64,000 nucleotides of DNA, from positions 2,281,001-2,345,000 of the forward strand of contig NZ_CP015698.1 of assembly GCF_002163715.1 (NCBI RefSeq). The letters run 5' to 3'. The notes under the pieces were generated by a model, which had not been told where the DNA came from, searched no databases, and saw only the letters and a list, made by a program, of their open reading frames with translations. The position numbers and the translations under genes were made by a program. This document shows, piece after piece, positions 30,294-38,299 of this stretch (its first letter is position 1; each line of letters begins with the position of its first letter). Source of the DNA: Curvibacter sp. AEP1-3. Its GTDB lineage: Bacteria > Pseudomonadota > Gammaproteobacteria > Burkholderiales > Burkholderiaceae_C.

Positions 30294-30710
30294 TCACGCC
30301 TGTGCAGGCGGGCCACGCGCCGGAGGCGCCCGCTGAATGTCAGTGAAGAAGAAAAACGCCTGCCGGACCGGGCGCGCCTGGTTTCCGCCAATCTCCAAGA
30401 AGAGGTAAGGCTGATGGGGCGGCGGGGCCGCGCTGCGGTCCGTAGCTTGCAGGCAAAACGGGCAATGGTCGAGAGAAGGGAGCGGAGCTTGCCCGTTAGC
30501 AGTTCCATCCTTCATCGCTTCGGGTGAGGCACTCACCCAGACTGCACCGCCGTCAGCGGTACAGATTTCCTGCATGGGCCCCGATGCATACCAGGCCCAC
30601 GCACGTGACACCGTGGGTGCCAGCGCCCCCAGCACGAGCACGCACAACACCAGCCACATCGCCCAGGGGCGGTGGATGGTGTTGTGGCGGATATGGCTTT
30701 GGGCGCGCAT
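30294..30710 (-). CDS. DUF2946 family protein
   Basis: 138 residues from ATG 30710. One N-terminal membrane/signal segment (WAMWLVLCVLVLGALAPTV), a Cys in EICTADGG, then the family signature SLDHCPFCL and a Pro-rich C-terminus. The three conserved Cys plus His suggest metal binding. DUF2946 genes commonly stand next to PepSY, PCuAC and TonB-receptor genes, and the function is not known. Part of the copper-type cluster. Confidence 0.82.
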   Translation of the reverse strand: MRAQSHIRHNTIHRPWAMWLVLCVLVLGALAPTVSRAWAWYASGPMQEICTADGGAVWVSASPEAMKDGTANGQAPLPSLDHCPFCLQATDRSAAPPPHQPYLFLEIGGNQARPVRQAFFFFTDIQRAPPARGPPAQA

Positions 30711-30742
30711 CTTCAAATCATGAGGAAGTGACTACTAAATGC

Positions 30743-31654
30743 TCAGTGTTTGTGTTCACCGTGGCCCGCAGCAGCGCCATGCCCTGCTGGCCCCACCTTC
30801 AACATGCCTTCAAAGCTGGCAAACAAGGCCAATTGATCTTTGCTCAGCTTCGCTTCAGCCGCTTTCACAGCAGTGGCCAGCTTCGCAGCATGGTCAGCGG
30901 GCATGCCGGTGGTTTGCAGAACCTTGGCATCTTTCAATCCATCACCTGCGCAGACCGAGATGAACCAGCCATTTGCGTCCTTTTGCATCAAGGCACGGCC
31001 GCCCTTGCCCCCCTGAATCCATCCAGCCACTGCATAGTTGCCCAGCACAGTCACTGGCGCAACACTCAAGGGCGCGTCCGGCCGATCAAATTGCTTCTTC
31101 ATAACTGCGGAGATCTGCTCGGAGTCCGAGCCTTTGGGAGCAGGCACAGCGCCATGTCCCTTCGCACCGTGATCACCATGCATTCCGCCTGCAGCCGCAC
31201 CAGCAGGTGCTGTTTGCGACACCGGTACCTTGAGCTCTTTCTTGGTCTCCACGCCCTTGGCGTCTTTGAATGTCAGGATGAGCGGAATGGTGGTGTCTTT
31301 CTGCAGGGGCAGCTTCAGGTCCATCAGCATGACGTGGTAGCCGCCTGGCTTGAGCTCCACCGGCTTGCCCGCGGGCAAGTCCAGACCCGCGGCGAGGGCG
31401 CGCATTTTCATGACATCGCCTTCCATCTTCATCTCGTGCACCTCGGCAACACCTGCCACGGGCGAGCTCACGCTCACCAGTTTGGATGCAGCGGGCGCAG
31501 TCAGTGTCATGAAGGCACCGGTGGCCTTTTGGCCCTGCACGGTGGCGCGGGCCCAGGCGTTTTGCACATCCACGGCTTGGGCCAAAGCGCCTGAAGCCAT
31601 CACAGAGAGTCCGGCAGCCAAGGCGGCGGACAAGGTCCAACGGGAAAAAGTCAT
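30743..31654 (-). CDS. Periplasmic copper chaperone PCu(A)C fused to an extra C-terminal domain
   Basis: 303 residues. Signal peptide ending SGALAQ. The N-terminal half (about 27-145) is PCu(A)C: VQNAWARATV, the ligands in EVHEMKMEGDVMKMR (His and two Met) and the final GGYHVMLMDLK. PCu(A)C passes Cu(I) to cytochrome oxidase. A His/Gly/Met-rich linker (GGMHGDHGAKGHG) leads to a second domain (about 175-290) resembling the stand-alone copper-uptake-associated proteins, and a His-rich tail HGAAAGHGEHKH. The fusion and the two His clusters argue for extra copper capacity. Confidence 0.88.
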   Translation of the reverse strand: MTFSRWTLSAALAAGLSVMASGALAQAVDVQNAWARATVQGQKATGAFMTLTAPAASKLVSVSSPVAGVAEVHEMKMEGDVMKMRALAAGLDLPAGKPVELKPGGYHVMLMDLKLPLQKDTTIPLILTFKDAKGVETKKELKVPVSQTAPAGAAAGGMHGDHGAKGHGAVPAPKGSDSEQISAVMKKQFDRPDAPLSVAPVTVLGNYAVAGWIQGGKGGRALMQKDANGWFISVCAGDGLKDAKVLQTTGMPADHAAKLATAVKAAEAKLSKDQLALFASFEGMLKVGPAGHGAAAGHGEHKH

Positions 31655-31672
31655 AAAAACTCCTCGTAAAAA

Positions 31673-32221
31673 TCAGTGGGCGTGAGCGCCGGCGGCCTGG
31701 ACGTCCAGCACATCCAAACGGGCTGCGGGGGACTTCAGGCTGTGGGCATCCTGCCCGGCAGCAGGAATCTCGACCCAGGCGTTAGTGCCTTTGTCGCAGC
31801 CTTGCACGACCTTGAACCACAGGGTACCGGGCTTTTTGGGCGTGGTGCCGCGGAACATGAATTCATCGGCAAATGCGTCAGGTAATGCGTTCTCAGCGCC
31901 CTTGGCCGTCCAGGTGATTTCCTGCACGCCTTCGGTGTATTTGGTCCCGTGCATTTCATAGGGTTGGTCCAGCTTGCCGACCTTGGTGCTCACAGTCCAA
32001 CCAGCTTTCACCAAGGGCTGCGCGCCGTTAAAACCTGCAGGGATGGTGACGGTGATGGATGTGGTGGGCGCTCCGGCACAACCATGGCCCACCCGCAGTA
32101 CACCCCGATAGCCGGCGCCGGCAGCGGCAGCCTGGTCTTGCAGCGTTACATGAGAAAAAGCGGCGGTAGCGCCCATGGACATTGCGCAAGCAGCTACCAA
32201 TTGCATAGCAAAACGATTCAT
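31673..32221 (-). CDS. YcnI-like copper-binding protein (DUF1775)
   Basis: 182 residues. Signal peptide ending ATAAFS, so the mature protein begins HVTLQ with the N-terminal His that binds Cu(II) in YcnI proteins. The DUF1775 domain fills the rest and a C-terminal AGAHAH adds His. Lies 18 bases upstream of the PCuAC gene, so co-translated copper trafficking is likely. Membrane anchor of the usual YcnI C-terminus is absent. Confidence 0.88.
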   Translation of the reverse strand: MNRFAMQLVAACAMSMGATAAFSHVTLQDQAAAAGAGYRGVLRVGHGCAGAPTTSITVTIPAGFNGAQPLVKAGWTVSTKVGKLDQPYEMHGTKYTEGVQEITWTAKGAENALPDAFADEFMFRGTTPKKPGTLWFKVVQGCDKGTNAWVEIPAAGQDAHSLKSPAARLDVLDVQAAGAHAH

Positions 32222-32344
32222 AACAACCTCGAAACAATCGCCAGGCCGCCACGTACAGGCGCACCCAAGCAGAAATACAAAATCTGGATAGGAAGAAAAG
32301 ACTGACGCGGCCGGGCAGTCAGCGCCAAGCGCTGTCAGCGGCGC

Positions 32345-32722
32345 TCAGAGCTGCGCAGGCGGGCCGCGGGCAGAAGCTGCTTTGGCGAAGCGGGCCGGGA
32401 CACGCTCGGGCAGCGCTGCCGGTTGCGGGCTACTCACTGCCGGACCGGCATGCAGTACCGCCGATGTTGCCGGCGGTGCGCCGGCGGGCAGGCACATTAC
32501 GCAGTCCAGCGCGTGAGTCTGCATGCCCGAGGGTGCGCCGTCTGCGTTGTCGCCGACCGATTCGGCGACGAATTTGACGTTGCCTGCGGTCGTGCAAATC
32601 AACGTCAATGCCTGCGGGTTGACCACAGGGGCCGCCACCGCTACCCCGATGGACAAAGCAAACCACACCAGCATCCAACGGACGATGGAGCGTGCTTCGC
32701 GCAGGGATTGGAGGGAGGCCAT
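32345..32722 (-). CDS. Second DUF2946-like protein of the copper-type cluster
   Basis: 125 residues from ATG 32722. One N-terminal hydrophobic segment (VRWMLVWFALSIGVAVAAP), Cys in LICTTAGN and DCVMC near the middle. Its tail ends ARGPPAQL, much like the ARGPPAQA tail of the DUF2946 protein at 30294-30710, so the two are probably diverged paralogs. First gene of the minus-strand cluster. Function unknown; metal binding by the CxxC-type motif is inferred. Confidence 0.7.
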   Translation of the reverse strand: MASLQSLREARSIVRWMLVWFALSIGVAVAAPVVNPQALTLICTTAGNVKFVAESVGDNADGAPSGMQTHALDCVMCLPAGAPPATSAVLHAGPAVSSPQPAALPERVPARFAKAASARGPPAQL

Positions 32723-32775
32723 GGGTGGCGATTATGTACGAGCCAGCAAACGCGTTCCCGGTCATCGCCCGGAAC

Positions 32776-32789
32776 TTGACCCGCATCAA
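32776..32789 (+). promoter_or_regulatory. FNR/ANR-type box upstream of the DksA-like gene
   Basis: TTGACCCGCATCAA matches the consensus TTGAT-N4-ATCAA in nine of ten half-site bases. Centre 32782.5, so a -41.5 class II activator position predicts a start near 32824, 19 bases before ATG 32843. A TAGAGC element lies at about the expected -10. It also lies 54 bases upstream of the divergent DUF2946-like gene. Confidence 0.55.
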
Positions 32790-32842
32790 AGCTTTTGTAT
32801 CCCGAAGGTAGAGCATGAGAGGTGCAAACCACAGGAAACACC

Positions 32843-33202
32843 ATGACACACCCCGACCTTCACAGTTACCAGAAGCAACTGCTCCAGCAACGCGATGCCT
32901 TGCGCGCCCGCCTGAACCAACTGCGCGGTGGCGAACCCAGCCGGGCTTTGGCCTCGGCAGCGCATTTCAGCCGGCACGAAGATACGCCCGCCCAGACCAA
33001 TACCGAGCGCGACTTGGAGCTGGCACTGGACGAGCACGAAACGGCCGAACTGCGTCGCATCGATGCCGCGCTGCAGCGCTTGGAGACAGGCACCTACGGC
33101 CATTGCGTAGCCTGCGGCACCACCATCCCCGAAGCCCGGCTGCGCGCCACCCCGGACGCTGAGCGCTGCATTGATTGCCAAAGCGCCCTGGAAGACGCCT
33201 GA
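32843..33202 (+). CDS. DksA/TraR-family zinc-finger protein
   Basis: 119 residues from ATG 32843 (AGGAAAC upstream). A helical hairpin of about 75 residues and a C4-type zinc finger, CVACG ... CIDCQ with 17 residues between the pairs. DksA/TraR proteins enter the RNA polymerase secondary channel and change the response to ppGpp. The protein is shorter than DksA (about 150 residues) and lacks its usual coiled-coil tip motif DxxDxA in the normal form, so it is a paralog rather than DksA itself. An FNR-type box upstream suggests induction under low oxygen. Confidence 0.82.
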   Translation: MTHPDLHSYQKQLLQQRDALRARLNQLRGGEPSRALASAAHFSRHEDTPAQTNTERDLELALDEHETAELRRIDAALQRLETGTYGHCVACGTTIPEARLRATPDAERCIDCQSALEDA

Positions 33203-33256
33203 CGCCCATGCCCGCAAGGTCACCGGGCTGGTATTCTCTGCCGCTCTCTCCCGAAC

Positions 33257-33275
33257 ACGCCGGTAACACCGGCGT
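33257..33275 (+). other. Hairpin just upstream of the MarC start codon
   Basis: Arms ACGCCGGT and ACCGGCGT around AAC, ending 8 bases before ATG 33284. No U-run follows, so it is not a classic terminator. No ribosome-binding site is evident before the MarC ATG. Confidence 0.4.
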
Positions 33276-33283
33276 TACGCGCC

Positions 33284-33892
33284 ATGATGAATTACACCTT
33301 CGCCTCTGCGACCATCCTGCTGATCCTGATTACCGACCCGGTCGGCAACATTCCGATTTTTGCCAACGCGCTCAAGCATGTAGCGCCTGAGCGCCGGCCC
33401 AAGGTGATCCTGCGGGAAATCCTGATCGCATTCACGCTGCTCCTCACCTTCATGTTTGTGGGTGAGAGCTTTTTGCGGGTCATGAACCTGAGCGAACTGT
33501 CCTTGCAGATCGGCGGCGGCGTGATCCTGTTTTTGATTGCCCTGCGCATGGTGTTCCCGCCGGCCGCAACTGCAGAGACAGAGATCAAGACAGAACCACT
33601 GATTGTTCCCCTGGCCATTCCAGCCGTCGCGGGCCCCTCTGCGCTGGCGACCGTACTGCTGCTGGTATCTCAGCAACCGGACCGCCGCATGGAGTGGATA
33701 GGCGCGCTGTGCGTCACCATGCTGGTCAGCGCCGTCGTGCTGGTGTCGGCAGAGCGGATTCAGCGCATCATCGGCGACCGTCTGGTGGTCGCTGCCGAGC
33801 GGTTGATGGGCTTGGTGCTGGTGTCTGTGGCCATTGAGATGATGCTGCGCGGCATCAAGACTTTTGTGCAGCAGGTGGCGGCTGCCACCTGA
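33284..33892 (+). CDS. MarC-family integral membrane protein
   Basis: 202 residues, six membrane segments, with LLILITDPVGNIPIF near the N-terminus and AIPAVAGPSALATV after helix three, the two signature loops of MarC/UPF0056. The family was once linked to multiple antibiotic resistance, but no transport substrate has been settled. Follows the DksA-like gene by 81 bases and converges with the S-formylglutathione hydrolase gene. Confidence 0.9.
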   Translation: MMNYTFASATILLILITDPVGNIPIFANALKHVAPERRPKVILREILIAFTLLLTFMFVGESFLRVMNLSELSLQIGGGVILFLIALRMVFPPAATAETEIKTEPLIVPLAIPAVAGPSALATVLLLVSQQPDRRMEWIGALCVTMLVSAVVLVSAERIQRIIGDRLVVAAERLMGLVLVSVAIEMMLRGIKTFVQQVAAAT

Positions 33893-33901
33893 CGCCGCCG
33901 C

Positions 33902-34768
33902 TTAACTCGTCAGCCCAAGTCCTCGCGCGTGATGGCGCAGGTGGTCGTCCATGAAGGTGCTGATGAAATAGTAGCCGTGGTCGTAGCCCGCATGGCGCCG
34001 TAACGTGAGCGGCTGCCCGGCCTTGGCGCAGGCCGCTTCCAGCAGGTGCGGGTGCAACTGCTCCTCCAAAAACTTGTCCGCCAGCCCCTGGTCCACCAGA
34101 ATGCCGCCGGGGAATGGCGCACTGGTTTGCGCCTCCATCAAGGCCACTGCGTCATGGGCCGCCCACAGGCTCTCGTCTTGACCGAAATAACCGGTGAACG
34201 CTTTTTTGCCCCAAGGGCACTGGGTAGGCGCACAAATGGGGGCAAAGGCAGACAGGGTCTGAAACACACCAGGGTGTCGCTGGGCCAGCGTCAAGGCGCC
34301 GTGCCCGCCCATGGAGTGGCCGAACAGCCCCAGCCGCGCAGCATCCACTGGTAGGTCGCGCGCAATGTGGGGTAGCAACTCTTTGATCAAGTAGCTTTCC
34401 ATGCACCAGTGCCCGCTCCACGGTGCTTGCGTGGCGTCAAGATAAAAGCCGGCGCCCACCCCGAAGTCCCAATGGTCCGCCTCGCCCACCAGCCCCGCAC
34501 CACGCGGGCTGGTGTCCGGGGTGATGAGCGCCATCCCCGGCTCGGCAGCCAAGCGCTGGGCACCCGCCTTGAAGGCAAAGGTTTCTTCGGTACAGGTCAG
34601 GCCCGCCAGGTACACCAGCGCAGGCACCGGCCCCACGGAGGCTTGCGGCGGCAAAAACAACCCGAACCGCATGGGCAGGCCGATTTCTTCGGACATGTGT
34701 TTGTAAAACCGTTGCACACCACCAAAGCAAGCGTGCTCGCTTTGCAGTTCAAAAGAGGAATCAGACAT
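33902..34768 (-). CDS. fghA: S-formylglutathione hydrolase
   Basis: Last step of glutathione-dependent formaldehyde oxidation: hydrolyses S-formylglutathione to formate and glutathione. 288 residues, esterase D family alpha/beta hydrolase. Nucleophile Ser in GHSMGGHGAL, acid loop VDQGLADKFL, catalytic His in RHAGYDHGYYF. The partner dehydrogenase gene (adhC/frmA) is not adjacent. Starts 56 bases downstream of an FAH-family gene on the same strand, with repeat copy D in the gap upstream. Confidence 0.94.
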   Translation of the reverse strand: MSDSSFELQSEHACFGGVQRFYKHMSEEIGLPMRFGLFLPPQASVGPVPALVYLAGLTCTEETFAFKAGAQRLAAEPGMALITPDTSPRGAGLVGEADHWDFGVGAGFYLDATQAPWSGHWCMESYLIKELLPHIARDLPVDAARLGLFGHSMGGHGALTLAQRHPGVFQTLSAFAPICAPTQCPWGKKAFTGYFGQDESLWAAHDAVALMEAQTSAPFPGGILVDQGLADKFLEEQLHPHLLEAACAKAGQPLTLRRHAGYDHGYYFISTFMDDHLRHHARGLGLTS

Positions 34769-34773
34769 GATTT

Positions 34774-34814
34774 GCTATCAAAAGTAGAGCTGCTCGCGCA
34801 ATCAATACGTGCGC
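34774..34814 (+). repeat. 41-base dispersed structured repeat, copy D
   Basis: GCTAT ... AGAGC arm pair (partly unpaired), linker TGCTC, GCGC, 11 bases, GCGC, then CAAGG. Core ends 10 bases from the FAH-family stop codon and lies 5 bases upstream of the fghA ATG, so it covers the fghA leader. Confidence 0.83.
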
Positions 34815-34824
34815 CAAGGGAAAA

Positions 34825-35898
34825 TCAAGAGGTCACGTCCTGGGCCGGATCGGCCTCGGGAACGGATGGAGCCGCGGTACTGCGGGACCGCACATCCAGA
34901 GGCACCACTTCCTGATTGATAGCGCCGAACACGCTGCCTCCGTCCCGGCCTTTGACTTCGATGCGGATGGTGTCACCGAACTTCATGTACTCGGTGCTGG
35001 GCTGGCCATCCTGCAGGGTTTCCATAGCGCGCTTTTCCGCAATGCAGCTGTAGCCATGGGGCCATTCCGTGCGGTTCTTGCGGGCCACGCCTTTGTTGCT
35101 GACGGTGCCGGAACCAACAATGGTGCCTGCCCGCAAACGACGGGTTTTGGCCGCATGGGCAATCAATTGACCGAAGTGGAAGTGCATGTCGCTTCCGGCC
35201 TCGCACATGCCGACCTTGCGACCGTTCCAGACGCATTGCACCGGCAGGTGCACCCGGCCACGCGCCCAGGCATCGCCCAGCTCGTCGGGTGTTACGACCA
35301 CCGGCGCAAACGCGGTGGCAGGTTTGCTCTGGACAAAGCCGAAGCCCTTGGCCAGTTCATCCGGCACCAGATTACGCAGGGTCACGTCGTTGACCAAGGC
35401 CAGAAGGCGCACAGCGTCCAGCGCGCGGTCCGACGCGCAACCCATGGGTACGTCGCCCGTGATCACTGCCAACTCAGCCTCGAAGTCCACGCCCCATGAC
35501 TCGCAGGCGCAAACGATCTCTGCATGAGGCCCGGCTAGGTCGTCGCTGCCACCTTGGTACATCAAGGGATCAGTCTGGGCACTCTCGGGCATGTCAGCAC
35601 CCCGTGCCTGACGCACCAGCTCCACATGGTTGAGGTAGGCCGAGCCGTCCAGCCACTGGTAGGCGCGCGGCAAAGGTGCCATGCATTGCGCAGGGTCAAA
35701 CGGAAATGCATGTCGCGCCCTACCCTGGTTGAGCTGGTGGTAGATGTCTTGCAGCGCGGGGGAAAGGTAGTTCCAGTCGTCCAGCACCTGTTGCAGGCGG
35801 TTGGCGATGTGGGTGGCGTAATGCGCCTGGCTCAGATCCCGGGATACGACGACCAGCTGGCCATCACGGGAACCGTCCTGATAGGTTGCGAGTTTCAT
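34825..35898 (-). CDS. Fumarylacetoacetate hydrolase family protein
   Basis: 357 residues, two-domain FAH fold (N-terminal about 1-90, C-terminal about 100-340). Metal ligands in the ACESWGVDFEAELAVI block (Glu/Glu/Asp) and further GTVSNKGVARKN near the end. Family members cleave C-C bonds of diketoacids, for example in aromatic-ring degradation. The exact substrate is open: homogentisate-pathway genes are not nearby. Divergent from the DUF3108 genes. A Ser/Pro-rich tail of about 20 residues extends past the fold. Confidence 0.85.
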   Translation of the reverse strand: MKLATYQDGSRDGQLVVVSRDLSQAHYATHIANRLQQVLDDWNYLSPALQDIYHQLNQGRARHAFPFDPAQCMAPLPRAYQWLDGSAYLNHVELVRQARGADMPESAQTDPLMYQGGSDDLAGPHAEIVCACESWGVDFEAELAVITGDVPMGCASDRALDAVRLLALVNDVTLRNLVPDELAKGFGFVQSKPATAFAPVVVTPDELGDAWARGRVHLPVQCVWNGRKVGMCEAGSDMHFHFGQLIAHAAKTRRLRAGTIVGSGTVSNKGVARKNRTEWPHGYSCIAEKRAMETLQDGQPSTEYMKFGDTIRIEVKGRDGGSVFGAINQEVVPLDVRSRSTAAPSVPEADPAQDVTS

Positions 35899-35976
35899 GC
35901 CGGCATTTTCGCTGGGTTTGGGCGCCAGACGGTTGCAAGTGTCTACCGTACACTGACCTTTTGCGTTCTATGGAAC

Positions 35977-37095
35977 ATGGCTGCGGCTTTATCCGGGACT
36001 CCTTTGCGCCCATCTTTGACCCTTCTGTCCTTGCGAAGCTTTGTGGCGGTGCTGGTGACTGTGCTCGCCTTGCATTGGTGGCTGCTGGGCGGTTTTAGGC
36101 TCGGGTTATGGCCGGGTGAGTCCGATAGTGCCGATGAAACGGTAGCTCCCCTAAGTACCCGCATGATTGCGGCCCCGCAGGATAGTCCGGCACCACAACC
36201 GCCGCCCGTTCCGTCGGCACCGGAGCCCACCGCCCCTGCGGTGAAAGCCGTTCCCACGCAACCCAACGGGACAGCAGAGGGCGGATCGGTACAGCCGGCA
36301 TTGGTGCCTGAATCGGAATCATCCGGCACGACGGCAGACCCTGCGCCCGTTAATCACCCTGCCACAGAAAGCGCGACGCTTGCACCACCGGCAGAACCGG
36401 CGCCTCCGGTCGCGGAACCGGTAGCCAGCAGCGACCGATTGCCCCGGTTTGCCTTCCCCCCGCCCGTGGTATTGAATTACGACGTGTTCGGCATGAGCGA
36501 TGGTCAACAAAATGTGGTGGGCGCGGCCATCACCTGGAAGCATGACGGCGAGAACTACCAAGCCAGTCTGGTGGTGACCAAGTTTTTGATCAACTTGCGC
36601 CAATGGACCAGCAAAGGCGCACTGACAGCCGCCGGCCTGGCACCGGTACGCTTTGGTGAAAAAGGCTTTCGCAGGGCAGAGGTGGCATCCCACTTTGTGC
36701 GCGATGAAGGTCGGGTGATTTTCAGTGCCAATTCGGCGCCGGCCCCTTTGCTGCCGGGGGCGCAGGACTATTTGAGCGTATTCATACAACTTGCCAGCCT
36801 CTGGGAGGGCGAACCCAGCCGGTTGACCAGCGGTGACACCCTCTCGTTCCAGACCATAGGCCCCCGGCAGGCAGAAAGCTGGATGTTTGTGGTGTCGCCC
36901 GAAGAGCGCGTCACCGTGCCGGGCGGCAATTTGCAAGCCATCAAACTGACCCGTGAGGCGACCGGCGACTACAGCACCAAAGCCGAGATCTGGCTCGCGC
37001 CTCAACTGGCCTACCTGCCTGCCCACATCCGGCTGTCCGAACCCAACGGCAATGTGCTGGACATGGTGTGGACAGACAGCCAAATCCCCCAATAA
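35977..37095 (+). CDS. DUF3108 protein with membrane anchor and Pro/Ala-rich linker
   Basis: 372 residues from ATG 35977; the frame is open further upstream but only opposite the FAH gene. Membrane segment at about 18-40, a 100-residue Pro/Ala/Glu/Thr-rich linker, then DUF3108 (about 160-365) with LSVFIQLASLW and IRLSEPNGNVLDMVW. The linker probably spans the periplasm, as in TonB-like or LPS-handling envelope proteins. Function unknown. Two bases before the next paralog. Confidence 0.85.
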   Translation: MAAALSGTPLRPSLTLLSLRSFVAVLVTVLALHWWLLGGFRLGLWPGESDSADETVAPLSTRMIAAPQDSPAPQPPPVPSAPEPTAPAVKAVPTQPNGTAEGGSVQPALVPESESSGTTADPAPVNHPATESATLAPPAEPAPPVAEPVASSDRLPRFAFPPPVVLNYDVFGMSDGQQNVVGAAITWKHDGENYQASLVVTKFLINLRQWTSKGALTAAGLAPVRFGEKGFRRAEVASHFVRDEGRVIFSANSAPAPLLPGAQDYLSVFIQLASLWEGEPSRLTSGDTLSFQTIGPRQAESWMFVVSPEERVTVPGGNLQAIKLTREATGDYSTKAEIWLAPQLAYLPAHIRLSEPNGNVLDMVWTDSQIPQ

Positions 37096-37097
37096 GC

Positions 37098-37856
37098 ATG
37101 ACACAGAGAAGCTACCTTGGTCTGATGAAACCACTTGCAGCATGGGCAATGGCTTTCGCCTTTACTTGCTCGCCGCTGGCCGCACAAACGGCAGCCACGG
37201 ATGTCGCCATTACCTACAAAGCGCCGGCCCCGGTCCGTATGGCCTACGACGTAGAGGGCGTGATCTCATCCGCTTACACCGGCACGGCCGAGTTAGTCTG
37301 GTCACACGACGGCAAGGCCTACCAATCGCAGTTGCTGATCCGCAAATTCGGCCTCACCCTTCAGGCGTGGACCAGTCAAGGCACCTTGACGGAACGCGGC
37401 CTGGAGCCTGACAAGTTCACCAGCAAGCGCCTGGGGCAATCTGAAATCAATGCACGCTTTCAGCGCAGCGCCGGACGGATTTCCTTCAGCGAGGGAACCC
37501 CCGATGCGCCCTTACAGGCCGGCGCCCAGGACCAGCTGAGTGTGTTTATGCAATTGGCCAGCTTGCTGGCGGGCAACAGCGCACAGGGTGCTGCAGGGAA
37601 AAGCATCAGCCTGCAGGCCATCGGGGACCGCTATGCCGAGCAATGGACGTTCAAAGCGGGCGCTCCGGAAATGGTCAAGCTTGCCAACGGGCCTGTATCG
37701 GCCATCAAGTTCACGCATGAGCCCAGTGCAGAACGCAAACAAAGACTGGAGCTCTGGTACGCACCGAATTTGCAGTTTTTGCCGGTTCGAATCCGCATTA
37801 CGGAATCCAACGGCGATTACCTGGATTTAGTGTGGGCAAATAGCCATAACCGTTGA
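37098..37856 (+). CDS. DUF3108 protein, secreted paralog of the upstream gene
   Basis: 252 residues from ATG 37098 (ATG 37125 also possible and gives a neater signal peptide, MKPLAAWAMAFAFTCSPLAA). The mature part is a single DUF3108 domain. LSVFMQLASLL and IRITESNGDYLDLVW align with the upstream protein, so the pair arose by tandem duplication. Here the linker and anchor are replaced by a signal peptide. Periplasmic or outer-envelope location is inferred; function unknown. Confidence 0.85.
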   Translation: MTQRSYLGLMKPLAAWAMAFAFTCSPLAAQTAATDVAITYKAPAPVRMAYDVEGVISSAYTGTAELVWSHDGKAYQSQLLIRKFGLTLQAWTSQGTLTERGLEPDKFTSKRLGQSEINARFQRSAGRISFSEGTPDAPLQAGAQDQLSVFMQLASLLAGNSAQGAAGKSISLQAIGDRYAEQWTFKAGAPEMVKLANGPVSAIKFTHEPSAERKQRLELWYAPNLQFLPVRIRITESNGDYLDLVWANSHNR

Positions 37857-37941
37857 GATTTGCACAGACACGCATTTTTGCTGCTACTCTTGAATCGGTG
37901 CAGATGGCATCTATTTACGGATCATCTCTCTGAAATCACCT

Positions 37942-38244
37942 ATGCATACGCTCTACGAATCCGATTCTTTCTCCGTCACGCACATGCTCGCCAACGGCGA
38001 AGCCGAAGATCAGGCACCGGAAAAAACCGAGCGCTATCCTTTGGGCGTACCCAGCCTGGCCCGCCATGGCTTTGAAATCGTGGACAAACGCTCCAACAAA
38101 GAGGTGTACCTGGACGGCTCATGGGCCGAACTCTTTCAGCAACACATCATGGCCTGGCAGGTGAATACTCCGACCCAGGAAGAGGTGGAAGACACGCTGG
38201 AACAGTACGCCGAGCTCGCGCAGACGCCTGTCCAAGTGCACTGA
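37942..38244 (+). CDS. DUF3567 family protein
   Basis: 100 residues. Small acidic soluble protein found mainly in Burkholderiales, with the family start MHTLYESDSFSVTHM, a central RHGFEIVDKRSNKEVYLDG and a C-terminal helix. No known function. Alone between the DUF3108 pair and purU. Confidence 0.8.
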   Translation: MHTLYESDSFSVTHMLANGEAEDQAPEKTERYPLGVPSLARHGFEIVDKRSNKEVYLDGSWAELFQQHIMAWQVNTPTQEEVEDTLEQYAELAQTPVQVH

Positions 38245-38299
38245 ACGGGCAAGCGGCTCACGGCCTGCCCCCGTTGCGCGGAACTGCGACAATCGGGGG

